From a bacterium HR10 (GTDB lineage Bacteria > Acidobacteriota > Blastocatellia > HR10), in contig BEHM01000029.1 in NCBI GenBank assembly GCA_002923315.1, positions 1-36,700 of the forward strand: a stretch of DNA of 36,700 nucleotides, given 5' to 3'. This document shows positions 16,630-24,499 of this stretch, piece after piece (position 1 is the first letter of the stretch; every line of letters starts with the position of its first letter). A program made the position numbers and the translations under genes. The notes under the pieces were generated by a model. The model did no database searches and was not told the origin of the DNA. It saw only the letters and a list, made by a program, of their open reading frames with translations.

Positions 16630-18074
16630 CACTCCCCCCAGTGGACCCACACGCTTTTGACCTGCGTGTAGTGCTCCAGAGCGTGAGCACCCAGTTCCCG
16701 GCCAAACCCGCTCATCTTATACCCCCCGAAGGGAGAAGCGGGATCGTAGATGTTGTAGGTGTTGATCCACACGGTCCCCGCCTTCAGCGCACGGGCCAGC
16801 CGATGAGCCTTCTTCACATCCCGGGTCCAGATGCCCGCGGCCAAGCCATAGCGCGTCCCATTGGCGATCTCAATGGCCTGGTCCACATCCCGGAAGGGGA
16901 TGACGGCGAGGACGGGACCGAAGATCTCCTCCTGCCCGATCGTCATGTGCGGCTGGACGCCATCGAAGATCGTGGGGTTGAAATAATACCCTCTCTCCCC
17001 CGGCGGACGATCCCCCCCGAGGATCAGGCGCGCCCCCTCGCGAAGCCCCACCTCCACGTAGTGCTCCACCTTGCGCAACTGAGCCTCAGAGGCGAGGGGG
17101 CCTAGGCGCGTCTTCGGATCGAGAGGATCGCCAGGAGCCGCCTTTCGGGCGCGCTGAAGCAGCTGCTCCAGAACCGTCTCGTGAATGGCCTCCTCCACGA
17201 GCAATCGGGATCCGGCGGCGCACACCTGGCCGTTGTTGTAAAAGATCCCAAGGAAGGCCCCCCGCACGGCCTGATCCAAATCCGCGTCCGCCAGGATGAT
17301 ATTCGGGGACTTCCCCCCAAGCTCCAGCGTCACCTTCTTCAGCGTCCCGGCCGCTTCCCGCATGATGGTCTGTCCCGTAGCCGTAGAACCGGTGAACGCG
17401 ATCTTGTCCACACCGGGATGCCGGACGAGCGCCGCGCCGACGTCACCCGGCCCAGTGAGGACATTGAGCGCTCCAGGCGGCAGACCCGCCTCTTGCGTGA
17501 GCTCAGCCAACCGCAGCAGACTCAGAGGCGTGTACTCGGAGGGCTTCACGATGATGGTATTTCCAGCCGCCAGAGCAGGAGCGATCTTCCAACAGGCCAG
17601 AAGCAGAGGGAAATTCCACGGCGTGATCGCTGCCACAACTCCCACGGGTTCCCTCAAGGTGTAGTTGAGGAAAGGTCCGCGCACGGGGATCGTCTCACCG
17701 TGGATCTTCGTCGCCCATCCGGCGTAGTAGAAGAACAGCTCGGCGACCATGGGAATGTCAATCTGCCGGGACTCGATGATGGGCTTCCCCGCGTCGAGCG
17801 TCTCAAGCCGTGCCAACTCGTCCGCATGCTGCAGAACCAGCTCGCCGATCCGCCACAGAAGCTTGCCGCGATCGGCAGCCGACAGCCGACTCCATTCCCC
17901 CGACTCGAACGCCTGACGCGCCGCGCGCACGGCCGCATCCACGTCCTCCTCTCCGGCCCGCGCGACCGTGGTGAGTACCTCCCCAGTAGCGGGATTGATC
18001 GTCGGGAACGTCTCCCCACGAGCGGCATCACGCCATTCCCCGCCGATGTAGAGCCGTCCGGGCTTCAGCGTCAT
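16629..18074 (-). CDS. Aldehyde dehydrogenase, candidate BoxD-role enzyme
   Basis: This is a 481-residue NAD(P)-dependent aldehyde dehydrogenase with all catalytic residues: N154 (PWNFP), K177, E251 (LELGGKS) and nucleophile C285 (GQVCAAGSR). In the box pathway, 3,4-dehydroadipyl-CoA semialdehyde is oxidised by the aldehyde dehydrogenase BoxD. This is the only such gene in the window and it sits two genes upstream of boxC, making that role likely. The sequence itself looks like the broad betaine/phenylacetaldehyde-type group, so I do not assign the symbol. Start at ATG 18074 behind a GGAGG-type site. Confidence 0.85.
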   Translation of the reverse strand: MTLKPGRLYIGGEWRDAARGETFPTINPATGEVLTTVARAGEEDVDAAVRAARQAFESGEWSRLSAADRGKLLWRIGELVLQHADELARLETLDAGKPIIESRQIDIPMVAELFFYYAGWATKIHGETIPVRGPFLNYTLREPVGVVAAITPWNFPLLLACWKIAPALAAGNTIIVKPSEYTPLSLLRLAELTQEAGLPPGALNVLTGPGDVGAALVRHPGVDKIAFTGSTATGQTIMREAAGTLKKVTLELGGKSPNIILADADLDQAVRGAFLGIFYNNGQVCAAGSRLLVEEAIHETVLEQLLQRARKAAPGDPLDPKTRLGPLASEAQLRKVEHYVEVGLREGARLILGGDRPPGERGYYFNPTIFDGVQPHMTIGQEEIFGPVLAVIPFRDVDQAIEIANGTRYGLAAGIWTRDVKKAHRLARALKAGTVWINTYNIYDPASPFGGYKMSGFGRELGAHALEHYTQVKSVWVHWGE

Positions 18075-18110
18075 ACCTATTCCTCCAGGATCGAAGCGTC
18101 GCGCACCGCT

Positions 18111-18359
18111 TCAGCGATGCACGAGGAAAGGAGAAGGGATCTCCAGAGCGTGAGTGACACGAATGGCGTCCACGTGGCAATCGAGCGCGCACAGGCGACA
18201 GCTATGGCAATCATTGGGATAGACGATGACAGCCTTCCACGTCCTGGGTTCCACCACCCAGGGCTTCCCCGCCTCCATCAGGCGCAAGACGTCGGTGGGA
18301 CAGCTCTCGATGCAGACGCCACATCCGTCGCAGAGCGAGAGATCAATGGACTCGATCAT
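18111..18359 (-). CDS. Dicluster [4Fe-4S] ferredoxin (AprB-like)
   Basis: This 82-residue protein carries two CxxCxxCxxxC motifs: C10/C13/C16/C20 (followed by P) and C51/C54/C57/C61. A 30-residue spacer sits between them, longer than in bacterial 2[4Fe-4S] ferredoxins and reminiscent of the beta subunit of APS reductase. Its ATG overlaps the stop of the flavoprotein gene upstream by four bases, which implies a stoichiometric complex. It could deliver electrons to or from the flavoprotein, or to the oxygenases of the block. Confidence 0.85.
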   Translation of the reverse strand: MIESIDLSLCDGCGVCIESCPTDVLRLMEAGKPWVVEPRTWKAVIVYPNDCHSCRLCALDCHVDAIRVTHALEIPSPFLVHR

Positions 18360-20158
18360 GCCCCCCTCCTCTCCATGGAGCGTTCAGAAGCCGCCTCGGG
18401 AGCGACACGATACTCCTCCGGGATGGGAAACGTGAGGGGAACCTTCCCCCGCTTTGGAGGAATAGGGTACCGGTCATAGGGCAGATCCCAGAAGGAGAGC
18501 GAGAGTCCTTCCCCCTCACCCTGACGACGGACGATGATCCACCGGAGCCAATCATCATTATCTTGGTACGGATAGTCCGCTCGAATGAGCTCGCCCCGGC
18601 TCTCCTTCCGCGCGAGCATGGCCTCGCACGCGACCTCAGCCATCTGGAGGTAGTTCGCCACCTCGTTGGCCTTGACCAGCTCGTGAACGTCCGGGGCCGT
18701 CACCCGAGGCAGCAGCATGTGACGGATCTCCCTCAAGCGGTCACGCGTTCGAGCGATCCGAGCCTCGTTCTTGAAGAGGGCGAATCCCGCCTCCGCCGTC
18801 ACCTCCCCAATGGCCATCCAGATGTCACACGGACGCGTCTGCCCGCGCCGAGAGAGGGGCGCGCAGAATCCGGCGATCAACTCCTTCACCTGCTGAGGGT
18901 CATGAGGCGGATGGTGAGCCATCTGGCGCGCTATCTCCGCCGCTTTCTCCCCGGCCCGATACCCGCCGACATTGGAGAACGTCGAGAGCGAGCTGCCGGA
19001 GATGCCGGTCATCATGATGGGCAAATGCGTGCACGTCCCGACGGCGAAGAGCCCGGGAAGACTGGCACGCGACCAGAGGTCCACGCGGACACCGCTGCTG
19101 CTGCCCGTGCCAATCAAGATGAAGGGATCAACCCGCAACAGGTCCTTCTTGGGGTCAATGTCGAACTCCTTGAAGGCGCGCTCCAACGTGGGGACGACTT
19201 TATAGAGGACGGCCAGATCCTCATCCGAGCAATGGCGCATATCCACGAAGCACGGGCCTCGCCCCTCCAGATTCTCGGTCGCAATCGCTCGCGCCACCTG
19301 GAAGAGGCCGGAGAAATTCCCCCAGATGGGATCATACCGGGGCATGAACTCCTCGCCCAAGGCATTCACGAAACGTGCGCCGATGCCCTGGATCTTCGCC
19401 TGCCCGGGGGTGAAGAACTGGCGATTGAAGTAGCTCCAAGCCGCATACTGGGCGAACTCCATCCCCGCCAGCTCCGCACCGGCGCGAAACGCCATGGCAT
19501 GGCCTTCCCCCGTGCAGTGATCCACATAGGCGTAGTGGATCTTCGGATAAAACGGACCGGTATTGAGGATGACCGCCTTCGCGAGAAAGAGATAGGGCTC
19601 CCCGGTCCGCACGTGAAAGCCCACCGCTCCGCAGATGCGGTCTCGCGTGGGATGGCGCCCATCGGTCGTCAGCAGATCATTCACCATGACCTTCTCGATG
19701 AGCCGAACGCGACGACGCGTGAGCTCCCGCCGCAACACCTCCATCGTCGCCCGACCATCGGCGCCCAACGTCGTCCCAACCTTATGCCCTCGCACCAGAC
19801 TGTATTTGAGCCTCCCCTGCTCATCGCGCACATAGGGCACCCCCATGTGCACGAGCTCCTGAACGCGGAAATAGGCCTCCCGGAGATAGACCTCCAGCCA
19901 CTCCTGATCGGCCAAGTAGTTAGCTCCAACGACGAACTCCTCCATCCACTGTCGCAGCTCGTCACCCTCCAGGAGCTTATAGGGAGCGAACTGGCTGTGC
20001 ACATAGGTCATGGGGCCAGCCCGTGAGATCACCGCCTTCTCGACCACCGTCACATCGGCCCCTAACTCCTGCGCCCGCAGAGCCGCTCTGACTCCTCCCA
20101 GTCCACCACCAACGACGAGCACATCCGTGCGAATCACTGTGGGATCAGGAAGCTTCAT
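18356..20158 (-). CDS. FAD-dependent oxidoreductase, fumarate reductase/APS reductase alpha-like
   Basis: This is a 600-residue flavoprotein. The FAD motif is VLVVGGGLGGVRAALRA (residues 14-30), followed by VVEKA, and the FAD-contacting ISGSSLSTFSNVGGYRAGEKAA region lies in the second half. A long helical C-terminal extension resembles succinate dehydrogenase/fumarate reductase and AprA. It is co-transcribed and overlapping with a dicluster ferredoxin, forming an AprAB-like pair. Family members reduce or oxidise C=C bonds or sulfur compounds; no sulfur-metabolism gene is nearby, so an aromatic or enoyl intermediate is more likely. The reaction is unknown. It is not the BoxA reductase type. 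Confidence 0.82.
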   Translation of the reverse strand: MKLPDPTVIRTDVLVVGGGLGGVRAALRAQELGADVTVVEKAVISRAGPMTYVHSQFAPYKLLEGDELRQWMEEFVVGANYLADQEWLEVYLREAYFRVQELVHMGVPYVRDEQGRLKYSLVRGHKVGTTLGADGRATMEVLRRELTRRRVRLIEKVMVNDLLTTDGRHPTRDRICGAVGFHVRTGEPYLFLAKAVILNTGPFYPKIHYAYVDHCTGEGHAMAFRAGAELAGMEFAQYAAWSYFNRQFFTPGQAKIQGIGARFVNALGEEFMPRYDPIWGNFSGLFQVARAIATENLEGRGPCFVDMRHCSDEDLAVLYKVVPTLERAFKEFDIDPKKDLLRVDPFILIGTGSSSGVRVDLWSRASLPGLFAVGTCTHLPIMMTGISGSSLSTFSNVGGYRAGEKAAEIARQMAHHPPHDPQQVKELIAGFCAPLSRRGQTRPCDIWMAIGEVTAEAGFALFKNEARIARTRDRLREIRHMLLPRVTAPDVHELVKANEVANYLQMAEVACEAMLARKESRGELIRADYPYQDNDDWLRWIIVRRQGEGEGLSLSFWDLPYDRYPIPPKRGKVPLTFPIPEEYRVAPEAASERSMERRGA

Positions 20159-20175
20159 ACTTCCCCTCTACCGCT

Positions 20176-21018
20176 TCACGCAGTACCAAGCGCTCGATCC
20201 AAGAAGGCATGCCCCTCTCGCCCCATGGTGTTGAAATAGCTCCAGAACATCCGGAGCCCCAGACGGAAAGCGCGCACGACGCTCTCCTCTCGCCCCGGAG
20301 GGGTGTGCTCCACAAGTGCCCTCAGCACATAGACCGCATGTTTGACCTCCGTCCCCCGGGTCCGATCTACGGGCTTCCCTTCCAGCTCATCCAGCAGCGT
20401 CCAGTCGTGAGCGAAGAGGAACGCGACATCCTCCTTCCGAAGCGCTCCGGCCAAGATGAGCTTCTTCAGAATCATCCACATCAGCGCCGCCCCGGCGCTT
20501 CGGGTCTCCCCCAGCTCGAGCTGATCCGGATAGATCTTCGGAAGATCCCGCACATTCGTCAGCTCCGAGGACATAATGGCCGCCACCCCCTCTTGCCAGG
20601 GATAGGTGCGGGCGAACTCATAGAAGCTGTGCACGACGCTCAAGATCTCGGGCGGATAGCTGTCCCAATCCTCCATCTCCTCATCGCTCACGCCGAGCGC
20701 ATGCAATAACCGTCGGTGCAATCCGACATGCCCGTCTCTGGCGAGGGGATGTGGGTCCTTCTTATCTTCGTCCTCCATATCCTCCAGGATCAGACGGCGC
20801 ACCTCCGGATCAGGACAATTCCCATAGATGTGGCCCAACCATCGAGGAAAGCTCACCACCCAGGGACGAAAGTTCAAGAGGATACAGCGCGAGAATCCCT
20901 TCAAGATCTCCACATCATCCGTCTGCAGCGCCCGCTCGTAGGCTGAGACCAGGGCAGGTGGATTTTCATGAAATCGCCGAATCTCCTGGATCAACCGGTT
21001 GTAGAACTTCTCTGGCAT
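20176..21018 (-). CDS. Haem-oxygenase-like diiron oxidase family protein (CADD/PqqC-like)
   Basis: This 280-residue all-helical protein starts at ATG 21018 behind TAGGAGG. The segment ILEDMEDEDKKDPHPLARDG followed by HVGLHRRLLHALGV (residues 77-110) matches the EE...H...LHxxxxxALG pattern of iron-containing haem-oxygenase-like proteins. E152 in SSELTNV and H204 in LFAHDW are further ligand candidates. The usual final HxxxDxxH motif is not complete, so the metal site may be altered. Family members such as UndA, CADD and BesC perform O2-dependent cleavage of small substrates. It precedes the flavoprotein gene by 17 bases. Confidence 0.65.
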   Translation of the reverse strand: MPEKFYNRLIQEIRRFHENPPALVSAYERALQTDDVEILKGFSRCILLNFRPWVVSFPRWLGHIYGNCPDPEVRRLILEDMEDEDKKDPHPLARDGHVGLHRRLLHALGVSDEEMEDWDSYPPEILSVVHSFYEFARTYPWQEGVAAIMSSELTNVRDLPKIYPDQLELGETRSAGAALMWMILKKLILAGALRKEDVAFLFAHDWTLLDELEGKPVDRTRGTEVKHAVYVLRALVEHTPPGREESVVRAFRLGLRMFWSYFNTMGREGHAFLDRALGTA

Positions 21019-21040
21019 ACGATATCCTCCTACAGTGTCC

Positions 21041-21763
21041 TCAGAAACTCCGCTCCGCCTCACGCGGGAGCACATGGCGCAGCATCTCCCAGACAGACAG
21101 TACGTGGTCGCGCATCAAGCGCGCGGCGCGTGCGGCATCGCGGTCACAGAGAGCCGCGTAGATCTGCTCATGCTCGGCGACGATCCTCGAGCTCGCCCCC
21201 TCCGGGAGCCGCTGCTCGGAGAGACGATCCCGCATGAGGTCGAGGACGACTCCGATCACGACTTCCAGAATGGGATTCCGCGTCGCTCGTGCGATAGCAT
21301 GATGGAAGGAGAGGTTCGTGGGATGAGCGAATCGAGAGGAGGCGACCACCGCCTGCTGTTCCCTCAGGACGTGGCGCAGCGCGCTCAGCTCCGCTTCTCC
21401 AGCTCGAAGCGCGGCGAGCCGGGCCACTTCCGGCTCGTAGATGAGGCGGGCCTCGAAGAGCTCCGCGAGGGAGATCTCCCCGATCCGAAGCGTCATGGAG
21501 AGGGAGCGATTGAGCACGCTCGTATCGCTTCGCGTGACGAAGGCCCCCCCTTTGTATCCGCGCCTGACGAGGATCACGCCCAGCTGTTCCAGACCTCGCA
21601 GGGCCTCGCGCACGACGGATCGGCTCACGCCGAAAGTCCGAGCGAGCGAGAGCTCAGAGGGGAGTCGCTCCCCGGGCTTGAACGTCCCGGAGAAGATCCA
21701 TTCGCGAATGCGCTCGGCCACCTCATCAGCGGCCAGAGAACGCGAGATGTCCTGAAAGCCCAT
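21041..21763 (-). CDS. GntR-family transcriptional regulator, FadR/FCD type (1)
   Basis: This is a 240-residue regulator with an N-terminal winged helix (about 10-75, containing PGERLPSELSLARTFGVSRS) and a C-terminal FCD effector domain with candidate metal ligands H154, H198 and H220. FCD regulators bind small carboxylates and usually repress the adjacent catabolic operon. It is the first gene after a 126-base gap containing a 12-bp inverted repeat, so it probably heads the 21763-to-1 transcription unit and may control itself. It is a paralogue of the regulator at 23697-24458. Confidence 0.9.
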   Translation of the reverse strand: MGFQDISRSLAADEVAERIREWIFSGTFKPGERLPSELSLARTFGVSRSVVREALRGLEQLGVILVRRGYKGGAFVTRSDTSVLNRSLSMTLRIGEISLAELFEARLIYEPEVARLAALRAGEAELSALRHVLREQQAVVASSRFAHPTNLSFHHAIARATRNPILEVVIGVVLDLMRDRLSEQRLPEGASSRIVAEHEQIYAALCDRDAARAARLMRDHVLSVWEMLRHVLPREAERSF

Positions 21764-21796
21764 ATCGAGCGGCTCGTCTCGGAGATGAGACAGGCG

Positions 21797-21871
21797 CCGA
21801 TAGGAGGAGGCTCTGAGGGGGTTGAGGCAAAGGGAAAGAGGAGAGGGAGATCCGCTCCTTCCTCCTATCGG
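21797..21871. repeat. 12-bp inverted repeat in the intergenic region before the GntR gene
   Basis: CCGATAGGAGGA (21797-21808) and TCCTCCTATCGG (21860-21871) are perfect inverted copies separated by 51 bases, which contain a strongly purine-rich (plus-strand) tract. They fill most of the gap between ubiX-like (ends 21890) and the GntR gene (starts 21763). The spacing is too long for a normal intrinsic terminator. A pair of regulator sites is a possible explanation. Confidence 0.5.
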
Positions 21872-21889
21872 TCACCTGACTCGGGGAGA

Positions 21890-22504
21890 TCATGAGAACC
21901 CCTCCATCCTCACGCCTTTCACGGGCGGTTGAGCACCTCTCCACCGATCGAAGAGATCCACGGGCAACTCGATGCCCAGCAGATCGCAGACGCGATTCAC
22001 CGTCTGATTGATGATGTCATCGAGAGTGCGCGGCCGATGATAGAAAGCCGGCACGGGCGGCATAATGATGGCGCCAATTTCAGCCGCCTGGACCATCAGG
22101 CGAAGGTGCCCCAAATGCAGCGGCGTCTCCCGCGGGACGAGCACCAGCGGTCGCCGTTCCTTGAGCGTCACATCGGCAGCCCGCAGCAGCAGATTATCGC
22201 TGAAGGAGAGGGCGATCCCCGCCAGCGTCTTCATCGAGCAGGGGATGACGACCATGCCGCTGGTGCGAAAGGAGCCCGAGGAGATAGAGGCGGCGATGTC
22301 CCGAAAAGGATGCACCTCATCGGCCAACGCCTCGACGTCCTTCGGAGTATACTCGGTCTCCAAGACCATGGTCCGCGCCGCCGCCGGCGTCAGGATGAGA
22401 TGCGTGCGTATGCCCGGAATCTCGCGGAGAATCTCCAACAGACGAATGCCATAGATGGTCCCCGTGCTCCCCGAGATCCCCACAATATAGTGGCGATCGG
22501 CCAT
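21890..22504 (-). CDS. UbiX-type flavin prenyltransferase
   Basis: This 204-residue protein has the UbiX/Pad1 signature: GISGSTGTIYGIRLLE at residues 9-24 and SISSGSFRTSGMVVIPCSMK followed by TLAGIA in the middle. These enzymes attach dimethylallyl to FMN, making the prenylated flavin needed by UbiD decarboxylases. A UbiD gene lies in the same block (25745-27310), so this is most likely its cofactor supplier. The gene begins five bases after the thiolase stop and has only a weak ribosome site, suggesting coupling to the thiolase. Confidence 0.9.
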   Translation of the reverse strand: MADRHYIVGISGSTGTIYGIRLLEILREIPGIRTHLILTPAAARTMVLETEYTPKDVEALADEVHPFRDIAASISSGSFRTSGMVVIPCSMKTLAGIALSFSDNLLLRAADVTLKERRPLVLVPRETPLHLGHLRLMVQAAEIGAIIMPPVPAFYHRPRTLDDIINQTVNRVCDLLGIELPVDLFDRWRGAQPPVKGVRMEGFS

Positions 22505-22509
22505 AGGCC

Positions 22510-23694
22510 CTACGTCCGCTCCACCAACAGGGCGATCCCCTGCCCACCAGAGATGCAGAGCGTGGCCAGGCCCAATCGCCCGTTATATCGTTCGAGCGCA
22601 TGCAGGAGCGTGACGACAATGCGCGCGCCCGTGCATCCGATAGGATGCCCGAGGGCGATCGCCCCTCCATGCACGTTCAACCGATCGTGATCCAGATGTA
22701 ACTCCCGATCGCAGGCGAGCACCTGCGCCGCGAACGCCTCGTTGAGTTCGATCAGATCAATGTCCGAGAGTGTCAACTTGTGTCGGGCCAACAGCTCTCG
22801 CACGGCGGGGACGGGAGCGATGCCCATAATCGAAGGATCCACGCCCGCGACCGCCCAATCCAAGAGACGAGCCTGCGGACGCACGCCCGACTCCCGCACG
22901 ACATCTTCCGAGAGGACGCACACGGCAGCCGCGCCATCGGTGATGCCGGAGGAGTTGCCCGCGGTCACCGTCCCCCCAGGGCGGAAGACGGGAGGAAGCT
23001 CAGCTAAGCGCTCCAGCGTCGTCTCCGGACGAACGTGCTCATCACGATCGAATCGCCGCGGCGCGGCCCCTGAAGGCGAGAGCTCCAGAGGGAGGATCTC
23101 CGCATCGAAAGCCCCCTCAGCCTGAGCCCGAGCGGCGCGAACGTGCGAGCGGAGCGCATACTGGTCCTGCTCCTGCCGAGAGATGCCATACAGATCGGCC
23201 AGTTTCTCGGCCGTCTCCCCCATGACCATCTGGGAGAGCGGGCAGAGGAATCCATCCCGATACATGGCGTCCACAAGAGGAGCGTGACCCGCGCGATGCC
23301 CCCACCGGACGGCATCCAGCAAATAAGGGACGCGACTCATCGCCTCCGTCCCCCCGGCCACGAGGACGCGCGCACGTCCAGCGAGGATCTGACAGGCGGC
23401 ATCCAGGATCGCCTGCAGGCCCGATCCGCAGGCGCGGTTCACCGTATAAGCGGGGACGCGCTCCCCCAACCCCGCCCGATAGGCGATTTGCCGAGCGACG
23501 TTCGGGCCGACGCCCGCTTGACGGGCGCATCCGATGATCACTTCATCCACAGCCTCAGCCGTGAGACCCGCTCGTCGCACGGCCTCGCGCACCACGGGGA
23601 CGGCCAGGTCGGCCGCCGTCCATTCCCGCAACGCCCCGCCGAACTTCCCAATAGGCGTCCGAACGGCTCCAGCCAGATAGATGGCGCGCGCCAT
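22510..23694 (-). CDS. Acetyl-CoA acyltransferase (thiolase; 3-oxoadipyl-CoA thiolase candidate)
   Basis: This is a 394-residue thiolase with catalytic C89 (NRACGSG), H350 (GHPIGCTG) and C380 (CISGGQG). A TGA/GTG overlap with the GntR stop at 23697-23700 offers an alternative start six bases upstream. In the box pathway the last step is thiolysis of 3-oxoadipyl-CoA to succinyl-CoA and acetyl-CoA, and this is the only thiolase in the window. Succinyl-CoA made here would also be the natural CoA donor for class III CoA-transferases of this block. Confidence 0.9.
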   Translation of the reverse strand: MARAIYLAGAVRTPIGKFGGALREWTAADLAVPVVREAVRRAGLTAEAVDEVIIGCARQAGVGPNVARQIAYRAGLGERVPAYTVNRACGSGLQAILDAACQILAGRARVLVAGGTEAMSRVPYLLDAVRWGHRAGHAPLVDAMYRDGFLCPLSQMVMGETAEKLADLYGISRQEQDQYALRSHVRAARAQAEGAFDAEILPLELSPSGAAPRRFDRDEHVRPETTLERLAELPPVFRPGGTVTAGNSSGITDGAAAVCVLSEDVVRESGVRPQARLLDWAVAGVDPSIMGIAPVPAVRELLARHKLTLSDIDLIELNEAFAAQVLACDRELHLDHDRLNVHGGAIALGHPIGCTGARIVVTLLHALERYNGRLGLATLCISGGQGIALLVERT

Positions 23695-23696
23695 CC

Positions 23697-24458
23697 TCAC
23701 TCTCTCTCAGATTCGATGAGTCTCTCCCCGACATCGGGGAACTGCTCGCGATGCAGGCGAACGAGCCGATCTTGAACCCCCCTCACGTGCTCGGCCATCA
23801 GGCGCGCCGCGCGATCCGGATCGTGATCGGCCAAAGCCATGTAGAGCTGACGATGGAAGTCCACAATATGACGCTCACTCTCCAGATCCAGTCGCATGCG
23901 CCGGACCTCCGGCAGGAGGATGCTCACGACAGCCTCCATCACGAGGATGAGCACGGGATTCCGCGTCGCTCTCGCGATGAGCTGGTGGAACCGGAGATTG
24001 AACTCCTCCTGCTGCCCACGGTGAAGAGCCTGCTCCTGCCGCTGGACGATCTCCGAGAGATCTCGCAGCTCCGCCTCCGTGATGCGGAGGGCAGCCAGGC
24101 GCGCGATCTCCGGCTCGTAGATCAATCGAACCTCAGTCAGGTCCGACATGGAGATCTGCCGGGTCCGAAGCAGCGTCAAGAGCACCTCTTGGATCGGACG
24201 ACTGTCGGGATGCGCGATGAAGATCCCCCCACCGTATCCGCGGCGAACCGTGATGAACCCTTGCTGCCGCAAAATGCGCAGCGCCTCCCTCACGACCAGA
24301 GAGCTCACGCCGAACGCTCGGCTCAGCTCCCGCTCGGTCGGCAACCGATCTCCGGGCTTCAGCTCCCCGCGCAAGATCGCAGCCGCCAGCTCGTCCGCGA
24401 TCCTCTGGAAAGCCCCCTCAGAGGAGCGTCTCCTTTGCGTGGGCACAATCGCGAGCAT
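23697..24458 (-). CDS. GntR-family transcriptional regulator, FadR/FCD type (2)
   Basis: This is a 253-residue regulator with winged helix at about 15-80 (PGDRLPTERELSRAFGVSS) and FCD domain with candidate ligands H158, H202 and H224. ATG 24458 has no clear Shine-Dalgarno. Its stop overlaps the start of the thiolase gene. Its position between the CoA-transferase/UbiD genes and the thiolase suggests control of the aromatic-acid section. It is a paralogue of the regulator at 21041-21763. Confidence 0.9.
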   Translation of the reverse strand: MLAIVPTQRRRSSEGAFQRIADELAAAILRGELKPGDRLPTERELSRAFGVSSLVVREALRILRQQGFITVRRGYGGGIFIAHPDSRPIQEVLLTLLRTRQISMSDLTEVRLIYEPEIARLAALRITEAELRDLSEIVQRQEQALHRGQQEEFNLRFHQLIARATRNPVLILVMEAVVSILLPEVRRMRLDLESERHIVDFHRQLYMALADHDPDRAARLMAEHVRGVQDRLVRLHREQFPDVGERLIESERE

Positions 24459-24499
24459 AGCGCACAGCGTCAGCGTCCGTCAACATGCCCCCGGCCCCC

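Noticed and set aside
18111..20158. APS reductase (aprBA) for sulfur metabolism
   Set aside because: The resemblance is only general. There is no sat, dsr or sulfite-related gene nearby and the context is aromatic catabolism, so a sulfur role is not supported.
18356..20158. BoxA, the reductase of benzoyl-CoA epoxidase
   Set aside because: BoxA is a ferredoxin:NADP-reductase-like flavoprotein with fused ferredoxin domains. This protein has a fumarate-reductase-type FAD domain and a separate ferredoxin.
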